From: Candidatus Thiosymbion ectosymbiont of Catanema sp. Cochon2018
GTDB taxonomy: Bacteria > Pseudomonadota > Gammaproteobacteria > Chromatiales > Chromatiaceae
Direction of reading: 5' to 3'
Length of the DNA: 64,000 bases
Assembly (NCBI GenBank): GCA_011392765.1
Contig: WYCW01000006.1
Location: 85,427 to 149,426, forward strand
How positions within the stretch are numbered: the stretch's first letter is position 1; every line of letters starts with the position of its first letter. Shown in pieces: positions 37,426-45,832 of this stretch. Position numbers and translations under genes: made by a program. The notes below the pieces were generated by a model that was not told where the DNA came from, ran no database searches, and saw only the letters and a list, made by a program, of their open reading frames with translations.

Positions 37426-40185
37426 ATGGAGCCTTGGTATAGAGCGATACCGCGCAAGGAGGTCCGGGAAGGACGGTCCTTCAACCCGGACGAGTTCGCC
37501 ATCGCCCTCGAACAGGTGGTGGCGAAGACGGCGCCCGAGGACTACCGGGATCCGCAGCAGTTCTTCGCCCGCACCTGCTTCACCAGGGCCCTGCGCGAGC
37601 AGGCCGGCATGGTCCTGCGAAGGCTCTCCGGCAAGACCGGGAACACCGCGCCGGTGCTGGCCCTGATTACCCAGTTCGGCGGCGGTAAGACGCACACCCT
37701 GACGGCGCTCTATCACCTGGCCGGAACCGGAAAAAACGCAGCCCGGTACCCAGGGGTTGCGGGGCTCCTCGCGGACGCCGGCCTCCCATCGGTTCCCGAG
37801 GCGCGGGTGGGCGTGTTCGTCGGCAACGCCTGGGACCCGCAGGACGGCCGTGAGACCCCCTGGATCGACATCGCCCGCCAGCTCGCGGGCGACCGGGGCG
37901 TCGCCGCCCTCGGCACGGCGGCGAGGACGACGCCGCCCGGAACCGAATCCATCGCCCGCGTCTTCCAGGCGGCGGATGCGCCGGTTCTCCTTCTCTTCGA
38001 CGAGGTGCTCAACTTCCTCAACCGGCATCGCGGGCTGGCGGAGTCCTTCCACGCCTTCATCCAGAACCTGACGGTTGCAACTACGGGGACGACCCAGGGC
38101 GCGGCGGTCATCAGCCTTCCCCGCAGCCAGGTGGAGATGACCGATTGGGATATGCAGTGGCAGGACAAGATTACCAAAGTGGTCCGGCGCGTCGCCAGGG
38201 ACCTCATCGCCAACGACGAGGCGGAGATCAGCGAGGTCGTCCGCCGGCGGCTCTTCGAGGATCTGGGCAGCGAGCGCGTCAGGAAGAAGGTGTCGAGGGC
38301 CTTCGCGGACTGGTGCTTCGAACGGCGGGCACAGCTCCCGCCGGAATGGACCGCCGTGGACACCGCCACAACAGAGGCCAAGTCCCGCGAATTCCTCCGC
38401 ACCCGGTTCGAGGCCTGCTACCCCTTTCACCCGGCCACCCTCTCGGTATTCCAGCGCAAGTGGCAGGCGCTCCCGCAGTACCAGCAGACGCGCGGCACGC
38501 TGGCGATGCTGGCCCAGTGGATCTCCATTGCCTCCCAGGAGGGCTTCAGGAAGGCCCGCACCGAACCTCTCATCACGCTCGGCTCGGCCCCGCTCTTCGA
38601 TCCCGGCTTCCGCGGCGTGCTCCTCGGTCAGCTGGGGGAGTCCCGCCTGGTCGCGGCCATCGACGCGGATATCGCCGGTGAGCAGGCCCATGCCAAGCCG
38701 CTGGACGTCGACACGAAAGGCCCGCTCCTCGACATCCACCGCCGGGTGGGAACGGCGATTCTCTTCGAGTCCTCCGGCGGACAGATAGACAAGGTCGCGC
38801 ATCTGCCGGAGCTGCGCTTCGCCCTCGGCGAGCCGGAGGTGGACACCACCTCCGTGGACACCGCCGCCTTCGCGCTGGAGGACAAGTCCTACTTCATCCG
38901 CAAGATAGGTTCCGATGGCTTCAGGATCGGTCACCGGCCCACGCTGAAGAAGGTAGTCAACGACCGCCGGGCCTCGCTGGACGAAGCGACCGAGATCATG
39001 CCCGCCATGCGCAAGCTGGTCGAGGACGAGTTCCGGCGTGGGGCCGGCATTCCCGTCGTGCCCTTTCCCCGCGACGGCGCGGAGGTCCCGGACACGCCGC
39101 GGCTCACGCTCGTCGTGGCTGAGCCGGAGGCCGAGTGGACCGGCAGCGGTTCCCTGCAAGAAAACATCGCCGAATGGACGAAGCAGCGTGGCAAATCCCC
39201 GCGGCTCTACCCTGGTTCGCTCGTGTGGTGCATCAAGAAGCCGGGCCGGGATCTTCGGGAGAAGGTCGAGCTGTGGCTCGCGTGGGGGCGTGTGGGCCGG
39301 GAAATCGCCGACAGGACGCTGGGGGGAGATTTCGACCGGACGGATCGCGCCGGGATCCAGTCGCAGGTGGCGACCACGGAAGAGGCCGCGAAGGAGGAGG
39401 TCTGGGGCGGCTATCGGTTTGCCGTGATCGCCGATCACCAGGAACCGGACGGACTCGGAACCATCGACCTGGGGGCCGGTCACTCCAGCAGCGGCGAGAC
39501 CCTCTGTGGGCGGGTCATCTCCGCGCTCAAGTCGGCGGCGCTCCTCAACGAATCGGTCGGCGCCGGCTACATCGACCGCAACTGGCCGCCCGCGCTGAAG
39601 GAATCCGGCGCCTGGCCGTTGGCCAGCCTGCGGCAGAGCTTTCTGAACGGCTCGCTCACCCGGCTGCTCGATCCCGACACTACCCTGCGGAGCAAGATCG
39701 TCGAGTTCATCGAAAAAGGCGATTTCGGGCTCGCCTCGGGCGAAAAACCGGATAGAACCTACGAACGGGTCTGGTTCCGGGAGCCGGTCACTGCGGACGA
39801 GGTGGCTTTCGAGTCGGGTGTCTTCCTGCTCACGAAGGCCAAGGCGCAAACCTTGAAGGCCGGCATTCCGGAGTCTGCTCCGGACCCCGAGCCGGTGCCT
39901 CCTGCACCGGTGCCCGAACCGGATCCCGGACCTGAGCCGGACCCGGAGCCTACGCCTGGGGCCCGGACCAGGACCATTCGACTGGTCGGCGCCGTCCCGC
40001 CCGAGGTGTGGAATCGCCTGGGGACGAAGGTCTTGCCGAAGCTCAGGTCAGGCTCGGATTTGAGGGTCGGCGTGGATTTCTCGGTCGCGGTCGACCACGA
40101 GATGGCAGGGGGCCTGACGTCGGACCTCCGCCAGATCCTCGATGATCTGGGACTGGCAGACAAGCTTCGGCTCGATGGGGAATAG
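37426..40185 (+). CDS. DUF499 ATPase
   Basis: A 919-residue P-loop ATPase of the DUF499 family. Walker A TQFGGGKTHT at about residues 83-91 and Walker B LLLFDEVLNF near D192. A helical middle follows, then a proline-rich linker (about residues 820-850, PVPEPDPGPEPDPEP) and a small C-terminal domain (TRTIRLVGAVPPEVWNRLG…). DUF499 proteins regularly neighbour DUF1156 methylases and SNF2 helicases in defence islands. It is the only intact gene of the three. GGAGGA lies 6 bp before ATG 37426. Confidence 0.9.
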   Translation: MEPWYRAIPRKEVREGRSFNPDEFAIALEQVVAKTAPEDYRDPQQFFARTCFTRALREQAGMVLRRLSGKTGNTAPVLALITQFGGGKTHTLTALYHLAGTGKNAARYPGVAGLLADAGLPSVPEARVGVFVGNAWDPQDGRETPWIDIARQLAGDRGVAALGTAARTTPPGTESIARVFQAADAPVLLLFDEVLNFLNRHRGLAESFHAFIQNLTVATTGTTQGAAVISLPRSQVEMTDWDMQWQDKITKVVRRVARDLIANDEAEISEVVRRRLFEDLGSERVRKKVSRAFADWCFERRAQLPPEWTAVDTATTEAKSREFLRTRFEACYPFHPATLSVFQRKWQALPQYQQTRGTLAMLAQWISIASQEGFRKARTEPLITLGSAPLFDPGFRGVLLGQLGESRLVAAIDADIAGEQAHAKPLDVDTKGPLLDIHRRVGTAILFESSGGQIDKVAHLPELRFALGEPEVDTTSVDTAAFALEDKSYFIRKIGSDGFRIGHRPTLKKVVNDRRASLDEATEIMPAMRKLVEDEFRRGAGIPVVPFPRDGAEVPDTPRLTLVVAEPEAEWTGSGSLQENIAEWTKQRGKSPRLYPGSLVWCIKKPGRDLREKVELWLAWGRVGREIADRTLGGDFDRTDRAGIQSQVATTEEAAKEEVWGGYRFAVIADHQEPDGLGTIDLGAGHSSSGETLCGRVISALKSAALLNESVGAGYIDRNWPPALKESGAWPLASLRQSFLNGSLTRLLDPDTTLRSKIVEFIEKGDFGLASGEKPDRTYERVWFREPVTADEVAFESGVFLLTKAKAQTLKAGIPESAPDPEPVPPAPVPEPDPGPEPDPEPTPGARTRTIRLVGAVPPEVWNRLGTKVLPKLRSGSDLRVGVDFSVAVDHEMAGGLTSDLRQILDDLGLADKLRLDGE

Positions 40186-40214
40186 AGGGAATCCAAAGCA
40201 CGACGTGGTCGGTG

Positions 40215-40529
40215 TCAACTGGCGGCCCTCTGTTCGAGCTGTTGGACGCGCCCTTTCAGGTCGGTTACGTCTTCTTCCAGGCGGTCCACATGGTGGGCAT
40301 GGAAGCGCTCGTGTTTGGCTTGATCGAGGGCGATCCGGCGCATGAACTTGCCGAGATCATCGAGACCCCGTTCCACCCGCCCCAGGCGTGAGTTGTTCTG
40401 ATCCAACCGCTTATTGGTCTGATCCAGCCGCTCATTGGTCTGGTCCAACCGGCGATTGAAGTCTTGTCGCAACTCCTCGATGCCGTCCCGGATCTGTTTC
40501 AGGATCTCGGTGGTAAGATCGGTAGTCAT
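40215..40529 (-). CDS. Heptad-repeat coiled-coil protein, paralogue 2 (104 aa)
   Basis: Same ends as the protein at 30058, with three consecutive RLDQTN-type heptads in the middle (NRRLDQTNERLDQTNKRLDQ). Exactly one heptad longer than paralogue 3 and two longer than paralogue 4. Convergent with the DUF499 gene. Function unknown. Confidence 0.75.
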   Translation of the reverse strand: MTTDLTTEILKQIRDGIEELRQDFNRRLDQTNERLDQTNKRLDQNNSRLGRVERGLDDLGKFMRRIALDQAKHERFHAHHVDRLEEDVTDLKGRVQQLEQRAAS

Positions 40530-40577
40530 GATTTTGCAAGACCTGACGAATGGAGTTTCGGATACCGAATGTCGCTA

Positions 40578-40751
40578 GGGGGCGTTCTCAATCGAGCCAA
40601 ATCATCATAAAAATCAAGCCCGTAGGCTGGGTTACGGCCAGAGACGGCCAAACCCGGCACACGGTATTGCGGATCGGAAAAGCTGGGTTTCGTTCCTCAA
40701 CCCAGCCTACAACTACAACCCTTAGATGATTTATTAATTGAGAACGCCCCC
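40578..40751. mobile_element. MITE, GGGGGC-type, copy 2 (TA target)
   Basis: Nearly identical to the copy at 37066: same TIRs, flanking TA, and the same internal GTAGGCTGGGTTACGGCC palindrome; 174 bp. It lies between two coiled-coil genes. Confidence 0.85.
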
Positions 40752-40775
40752 TAGTGGGTTCGCCGCCTATCGCCT

Positions 40776-41069
40776 TTAGACAGCGGTTCTTTGTTCGAGC
40801 CGTTGGACGCGCCCTTTCAGGTCGGTTACGTCTTCTTCCAGGCGGTCCACATGGTGGGTATGGAAACGCTCGTGCTTGGCTTGATCGAGGGCGATCTGAC
40901 GCATGAACTTGCCGAGATCGTTAAGGCCCTGTTCTACCCGCCCCAGCCGTGAGTTGGTCTGATCCAGCCGCTCATTGGTCTGGTCCAACCGGCGATTGAA
41001 GTCCTGTCGCAACTCCTCGATACCGTCCCGGATCTGTTTCAGGATCTCGGTGGTGAGATCGGTAGCCAT
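40776..41069 (-). CDS. Heptad-repeat coiled-coil protein, paralogue 3 (97 aa)
   Basis: Begins MATDLTTEILKQIRDGIEEL and has two RLDQTN heptads, then the conserved tail (KFMRQIALDQAKHERFHTHH…). Lacks one heptad relative to paralogue 2. ATG preceded by weak AGG-containing sequence. Function unknown. Confidence 0.75.
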   Translation of the reverse strand: MATDLTTEILKQIRDGIEELRQDFNRRLDQTNERLDQTNSRLGRVEQGLNDLGKFMRQIALDQAKHERFHTHHVDRLEEDVTDLKGRVQRLEQRTAV

Positions 41070-41139
41070 GATTTCAAAATACCTGACGAATGGAGTCTCG
41101 GATGTCGAATATCGCGAGTCGGTTCGCCACCTACCGCCT

Positions 41140-41412
41140 TCAGGCGGCAGTTCTCTGTTCGAGCCTTTGGACGCGTTCCTTCAGGTCCGTTACGTCTTCT
41201 TCCAGGCGCTCCACATGGTGGGTATGGAAACGCTCGTGTTTGGCTTGATCAAGGGCGATCTGGCGCATGAATTTGCCGAGGTCATTAAGACCTTGTTCTA
41301 CCCGCCCAAGACGCGAGTTGGTCTGGTCCAGCCGTTGATTGAAGTCCTCCCGCAACTCTTTGATGCCGTCTCGGATCTGCTTGAGGATCTCGGTGGTAAG
41401 ATCGGTAGTCAT
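41140..41412 (-). CDS. Heptad-repeat coiled-coil protein, paralogue 4 (90 aa)
   Basis: Begins MTTDLTTEILKQIRDGIKEL, carries a single RLDQTN heptad, then the conserved C-terminal helix. The shortest of the four; lengths 104, 104, 97 and 90 differ by exact 7-residue steps, so the set evolves by gain and loss of 21-bp units. Confidence 0.75.
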   Translation of the reverse strand: MTTDLTTEILKQIRDGIKELREDFNQRLDQTNSRLGRVEQGLNDLGKFMRQIALDQAKHERFHTHHVERLEEDVTDLKERVQRLEQRTAA

Positions 41413-41674
41413 GATTTCAAAAGACCTAGTGCATGGGGCCTAACCCAAGCACCGTACCTCGCCGGTCGATCCGCGACGTCGGTCGGGTTCTGTCTTTCAG
41501 GCCGGAAACGCGCGGGTACGTGCCCCGATAGAACTCAGTATACTTGATAAATCACTCGAATGGCTCCGCAACAGGGCAAGCACGTATCCATCACGGTAGT
41601 CGTCCGGAATCCATAGAGAGCCAATACTATTTTCGTCTCTTACCATTGCCGGGAAATCACAAAGAGGAGCCTGG

Positions 41675-42031
41675 ATGGATATCATCTTCCTGCGCGGGTT
41701 GCGCGTCGAGACCGTCATCGGCATCCATGACTGGGAGAAGGAGATCAGGCAGCCGGTCGTTCTGGACCTGGAGATGAGCGCGGACGTGGCGAAGGCCGCG
41801 GCCGGCGATCGCATCGAGGACACCCTCGACTACAGGGCCGTTTCCAAGCGCCTCAAGCAGTTCGTAGGCGAAAGCCGGGTCGATCTGGTGGAGACCCTGG
41901 CGGAACGCTGTGCCGGGATCATCCGCAAGGAGTTCGGCGTGCGCTGGGTGCGGCTCAGCCTCAACAAGCTCGGCGCTGTCTCCGATGCCGCGGACGTGGG
42001 CGTCGTCATCGAGCGCGGAGAGCGCGATTGA
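41675..42031 (+). CDS. folB: Dihydroneopterin aldolase
   Basis: A 118-residue enzyme of folate synthesis that cleaves 7,8-dihydroneopterin. Typical opening MDIIFLRGLRVETVIGIHDWEKEI with the conserved Glu and the YRAV…RLKQFV segment; the catalytic Lys lies in RLSLNKLGAV. GAGGAGCCTGG precedes the ATG. folK follows after 11 bp. Confidence 0.93.
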   Translation: MDIIFLRGLRVETVIGIHDWEKEIRQPVVLDLEMSADVAKAAAGDRIEDTLDYRAVSKRLKQFVGESRVDLVETLAERCAGIIRKEFGVRWVRLSLNKLGAVSDAADVGVVIERGERD

Positions 42032-42042
42032 ACCTGCCGCCA

Positions 42043-42531
42043 ATGGCGCGTTGCTGGATCAGCATCGGCACCAACCAGGATCGGGAACGCTGCATCCGGG
42101 GTGCGGTACAGGCCCTGCGCGAACGGTTCGGACAGCTGATCCTGTCTTCCGTCTACGAAAGCGAAGCGGTCGGCTTCGACGGCTGGCCCTTCTTCAATCT
42201 GGTGGCCGGATTCGATTCCAACGAGCCGGTGAGCGTGCTCCTTACTGCCCTGCGGTCCATCGAAGCCGGCTTCGGGCGCGTTCGCGGTCTGCATCGGTTC
42301 GCTCCCCGGACCCTGGACCTCGACCTGTTGACCTACGGCGACTTCGCTGGAACGGTCGCCAGCCACAAACTGCCGCGAGATGAAATCCTGTACCATGCAT
42401 TCGTGCTGGGCCCGTTGGCGGAAGTGGCCGGTCAGGAATTTCATCCAAGCGTTGGTCGCCGCTATGGCGAGCTCTGGCGTGACCTTGAAAAGACCACACC
42501 ACCCTTACGGCCGGTAGTCTTCGAGCTATGA
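42043..42531 (+). CDS. folK: HPPK, folate biosynthesis
   Basis: 6-hydroxymethyl-7,8-dihydropterin pyrophosphokinase, 162 residues from ATG 42043 (MARCWISIGTNQDRE). Family signatures SIGTN near the start and FAPRTLDLDLLTYGD (the [KR]-P-R-x-[IL]-D-[IL]-D-[IL] signature). A TTG at 42028 overlapping folB is an alternative start. It supplies the substrate of dihydropteroate synthase. Confidence 0.92.
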   Translation: MARCWISIGTNQDRERCIRGAVQALRERFGQLILSSVYESEAVGFDGWPFFNLVAGFDSNEPVSVLLTALRSIEAGFGRVRGLHRFAPRTLDLDLLTYGDFAGTVASHKLPRDEILYHAFVLGPLAEVAGQEFHPSVGRRYGELWRDLEKTTPPLRPVVFEL

Positions 42532-42701
42532 CATAGGCGATTTTTGTCGAGTGACACACCATCTTGCTTGCCTTTTCGTCCGTCTTCCGAGTTGCGACAA
42601 CAGTTACACAGCCCAACTATGCGCTTGTTGTCGCGCCTTGAAGATAAACGAAAATAACGAAAATTCAGCGCCATCCGGTCTGTTGTTTTCCGCTGATCGC
42701 C

Positions 42702-43457
42702 TTACTGCTGGAGCGTCCTGCCGCCGTCGACCGCGATAATCCGGCCGGTGATGTAATCGGCATCGCGCACCAAAAACACCAGGGTGTGGACAACATCCAT
42801 GGGCGTACCGGCACGTTTCAGCACCGTACGGGTGAGGAGTTCCTCTTTGAAGTCGTCATCCGGGTCCTCCTCGGGCCACAGAATGGCCCCCGGGGCAATG
42901 CCGTTGACCCGCACCTGCGGTCCCAGCTCCCGCGCCAGAGTTTTTACCATCATGGCATTACCCGCCTTGGCAATGGAATAGATGGGGTAACCCTTCAGGG
43001 GCCGCTCGGCATAGATATCCACCAGATTGATCACGCAGCCGGAGGTGGATCGCAGCAAGGGTGCGGCCTCCTTGGTCAGGAAGAAGGGCCCCTTGAGATT
43101 GGAGCCCATGAGATCCTCCCATTGCTCCTCGTCGGCGTCGCCGAAGGGCGTCGGATAAAAGCTGGATGCATTGTTGACCAGCACATCCAACCTACCCCGG
43201 AAGGCGCGGACCTGCTCGATCAGACCGGCGAACCCGAGACAACGGTTGAGATCGGCCTGGTGCAGGCGTACGGAATCGGGTCGGGACAGCTCCAGCTCGG
43301 CCCCGAGGGTGCGTGCGGCGGCCTCCGATCTGTGGTAGTGGAGGACGATATCCATGCCCAGCGCGTGCAGACTGCGCGCGATCCGGGCACCGATGCGACG
43401 GGCGGCACCGGTGACCAGTGCGACCTTTCCCGAAAGTGCCTCTGTGTTTTGCGCCAT
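42702..43457 (-). CDS. folM: Pteridine reductase (FolM/PTR1-like SDR)
   Basis: A 251-residue short-chain dehydrogenase with the pteridine-reductase nucleotide motif TGAARRIG (TGxxxRxG, in place of TGxxxGxG), NNASSFYPTPF and the catalytic YSIAKAG. It probably reduces dihydro-pteridines or dihydrofolate. Convergent with folBK, which supports a folate role. The symbol is by family, not verified. Confidence 0.85.
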   Translation of the reverse strand: MAQNTEALSGKVALVTGAARRIGARIARSLHALGMDIVLHYHRSEAAARTLGAELELSRPDSVRLHQADLNRCLGFAGLIEQVRAFRGRLDVLVNNASSFYPTPFGDADEEQWEDLMGSNLKGPFFLTKEAAPLLRSTSGCVINLVDIYAERPLKGYPIYSIAKAGNAMMVKTLARELGPQVRVNGIAPGAILWPEEDPDDDFKEELLTRTVLKRAGTPMDVVHTLVFLVRDADYITGRIIAVDGGRTLQQ

Positions 43458-43513
43458 CTTGACTCATTTGCGGTCTGAAAGAAACCGGGAGACCGAAGCG
43501 GGCAAACGACGCC

Positions 43514-43948
43514 TCACCCTTTGGGAATCCCGCGCTTGGCAAGCCGGTCCGCTCGTTCGTTCTCGGGGTGTCCGGCGTGACCGCGTACCCAGCGCCACTC
43601 GAGCTCGTGCCGGGAGACGGCCTGGTCCAGGCACTCCCACAGATCCCGGTTCTTGACCTGCCGGCGGTCCGCCGTCCGCCAACCATTGCGCTTCCAGCGC
43701 GCCATCCAGGCCGTGACGCCCTGTTTCACATACCGGGAGTCGGTAGTGACCCGCACGCGGCTGGGACGCTTCAGGGCCTCCAAGGCCCGGATCACGGCCA
43801 TCAGTTCCATGCGGTTGTTGGTGGTAGTGGCCTCCCCACCCCAGAGCTCTTTCTCCTGCGTGCCGTAGCGCAGCAGCGCACCCCATCCCCCGGGACCCGG
43901 ATTGCCCTTGCAGGCCCCGTCGCTGAAGACCTCCACTCGGTCAGACAC
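43514..43948 (-). CDS. rnhA: Ribonuclease HI
   Basis: A 144-residue enzyme that cleaves RNA in RNA-DNA hybrids. Catalytic acidic residues lie in [16 protein letters not shown] (first D), [12 protein letters not shown] (E), [11 protein letters not shown] (D) and the final [11 protein letters not shown] (D). I start at GTG 43948 (VSDRVEVF); an ATG farther upstream would add unrelated residues. It overlaps the methyltransferase gene upstream by 8 bp, an arrangement common in gammaproteobacteria. Confidence 0.93.
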   Translation of the reverse strand: MSDRVEVFSDGACKGNPGPGGWGALLRYGTQEKELWGGEATTTNNRMELMAVIRALEALKRPSRVRVTTDSRYVKQGVTAWMARWKRNGWRTADRRQVKNRDLWECLDQAVSRHELEWRWVRGHAGHPENERADRLAKRGIPKG

Positions 43949-44750
43949 GGGGCCCCTCCGCTGCTCCGCCGAGTCCGGCGCCGCGTGTGGTGGTCCCCCG
44001 GGTAGTGGGCTCCACAGCCCCGGCCGCAAGGACCGGCCGCCGATTCTTCCAGGACGGGCGCAGCGGTGTCAGGGTAGATACCCGTTTGACCGCCCGCATG
44101 GCATAGACGCCGCCGAGCACCGGCCAGAACCGCCGCCCCATGGTGTCCAGAAACGAAAACTGCTGTAACAGGGCACGACGCCAGGGAGGACGGAACATCA
44201 TCATCTCCTGCAGATCGATATCGAAGCCGAGCAGCGACAGCCAGTCACGGATGCGAAAGGGGGTCAGAAACCTGCCGTTCCAGGGTCCGCTGTCCTGTCC
44301 CCGCCGCACCAGACGCCAGATACCCCACAAGCTCAAGGCGTTGAAACCGAACACCACCAGCCGGCCCTCGGGGATCAGTACCCGCTCCACTTCTCGCAGA
44401 ACCTGGCGGGCGTCGTCCGCGAACTCCAGGGTGTGGGGAAGTACCACCACGTCCACACTATCGGCGGCAATGGGTAGTCGATCCGGGGCGGCAACCGTCT
44501 GCAATCCGAGGGTGTAATGAGCAGCAGCGGCAGGCAGCAAAATGTGCCGACGGACCTGACTGCCCCGAATCGCCTCCGAGAGGCCCGCGCCGCCGCCGAC
44601 CTGGAGCAGATAATAGCCGAAGATGTCGCGGAGCATGCGCTCCAGACACTGCGCCTCCTGCTCGGCCAGCTCCCTGCCGAGGGGTGAACAATACCAGGCA
44701 TCCAGGGGTAAGACCGGTGCCTGCTCGCGGCGATCGGGACGATCGATCAT
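43941..44750 (-). CDS. Class I SAM-dependent methyltransferase next to rnhA
   Basis: A 269-residue methyltransferase (Methyltransf_11-like). The SAM loop is degenerate ([16 protein letters not shown]), followed by [21 protein letters not shown] and [21 protein letters not shown]. Orthologues sit between gloB and rnhA in many gammaproteobacteria with no defined substrate. The last 30 residues are Thr/Gly-rich and overlap the rnhA start. Confidence 0.88.
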   Translation of the reverse strand: MIDRPDRREQAPVLPLDAWYCSPLGRELAEQEAQCLERMLRDIFGYYLLQVGGGAGLSEAIRGSQVRRHILLPAAAAHYTLGLQTVAAPDRLPIAADSVDVVVLPHTLEFADDARQVLREVERVLIPEGRLVVFGFNALSLWGIWRLVRRGQDSGPWNGRFLTPFRIRDWLSLLGFDIDLQEMMMFRPPWRRALLQQFSFLDTMGRRFWPVLGGVYAMRAVKRVSTLTPLRPSWKNRRPVLAAGAVEPTTRGTTTRGAGLGGAAEGPRV

Positions 44751-44871
44751 GTCACCTGACCATACGGAAAGTCGGAACCGGAAAGCCTGGTACGGATGCT
44801 CTCAACTACCGATCTGCCTGCCGGCAGGCAGGTAACATTGAGCGAGCAGGACCTTCACGGAAGAGTTAGCC

Positions 44872-44983
44872 GCAAATCAACGCAAATGAACGCAAAAAAT
44901 GCAAAGGGATCAAAAACCATCGATGATGGCAGGCCGATTTCGAGCGATTTGCGTTCATTCGCCTTCATTTGCGGCAAAAAAGA
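44872..44983. repeat. Palindromic repeat, GCCGCAAAT-type
   Basis: Arms GCCGCAAATCAACGCAAATG and CATTTGCGGC, with internal GATTTGCGTTCATT complementing AATGAACGCAAA-like sequence; about 110 bp. A partial copy lies at 10090-10130 upstream of radA. A CCTGCCGGCAGG palindrome is adjacent at about 44816. Confidence 0.65.
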
Positions 44984-45018
44984 ATTCTCAATAAAAGAAC
45001 CGAACCGATGGTACGCGC

Positions 45019-45642
45019 TCAGGCCCGAACAAGCGTAGCCAGAAAATCCACGGTGATGCGTGCGCTCACCCCCCACAGCAGCTCCTGGTCGAATTTGTCG
45101 AAGAAGATCACGTCCCTGGCCTCGGGATGATCCGGCGACGGCCAGGTGAGAACCCGTCGGTTGGCGGAATCTCCGAGCCAGGCCAGGGGAATACCGAACA
45201 CCCGAGCGACCTCGACGGGATCAGGCGTAAGCTCCAGGGGCCATGGGATCTCACCCACGACAGGGGTGACCAGATAGTTACTCAGGGTATGCATTGGCCG
45301 CAACTCACCGAGCAATACCACCTGCTCGGGATCCAGCCCGATTTCTTCCTGCGCCTCGCGTAGGGCCGTAGCGGCCGCATCCGGGTCCGTCGGCTCCCGG
45401 CGACCGCCGGGAAACGCGACCTGGCCGCTGTGATGGTCTCCTATATGCTCGGTGCGGCGGATGAAGAGCAAATGCCAAGCCTCCAGGTGCCGAAACATGG
45501 GCACCAGGACCGCTGCCGGCCAGGGTTTCCGTTGCGGTGTTCCCGGCAGCTCTCGGGACGGAGGGCGGGATCCCCGGTCGGATCGCAGCCGGTTGGAGAT
45601 TGCTCCGCGGTCGAGCTGATCGAGCATTGCACCGATATCCAT
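45019..45642 (-). CDS. nudL: NUDIX CoA pyrophosphatase
   Basis: A 207-residue NUDIX hydrolase. The Nudix box is GGRREPTDPDAAATALREAQ followed by EEIGL, and the upstream HHSGQVAFPGG segment marks the CoA pyrophosphatase subfamily. It hydrolyses CoA and related pyrophosphates. Symbol by family. Confidence 0.88.
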   Translation of the reverse strand: MDIGAMLDQLDRGAISNRLRSDRGSRPPSRELPGTPQRKPWPAAVLVPMFRHLEAWHLLFIRRTEHIGDHHSGQVAFPGGRREPTDPDAAATALREAQEEIGLDPEQVVLLGELRPMHTLSNYLVTPVVGEIPWPLELTPDPVEVARVFGIPLAWLGDSANRRVLTWPSPDHPEARDVIFFDKFDQELLWGVSARITVDFLATLVRA

Positions 45643-45832
45643 CTACCCTTAGGTCGAGTTGTAAGCTGGAAACGGCAAGCACCTGACGAGTGAGTTTGGT
45701 ATAGTTTACCAGCTAATATGTCAACATGTCCTGGTCAAGGCATCTCACCTGGAGGTTCCGCCGCGTCGCACGTGCGGCGGGTAACCGGTAAGAGGCCGTC
45801 CAGGATCCTTGAGGGACCCGAATCTTTACAAA
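45643..45832. other. Divergent promoter region with dispersed-repeat end
   Basis: Between nudL and the helicase gene. The right part (45803-45830) is the reverse complement of the dispersed repeat end seen at 22610-22640 and 53180-53220. It has reshaped the helicase start. Confidence 0.6.

Noticed and set aside
37393..39849. 818-codon open frame on the minus strand
   Set aside because: It is the antisense shadow of the DUF499 gene; its translation is Arg/Gly/Pro-rich with no domain, while the plus strand has clear Walker motifs.
40215..41412. Regularly spaced repeats as a CRISPR or satellite
   Set aside because: The spacing reflects three paralogous genes, each with its own start and stop.
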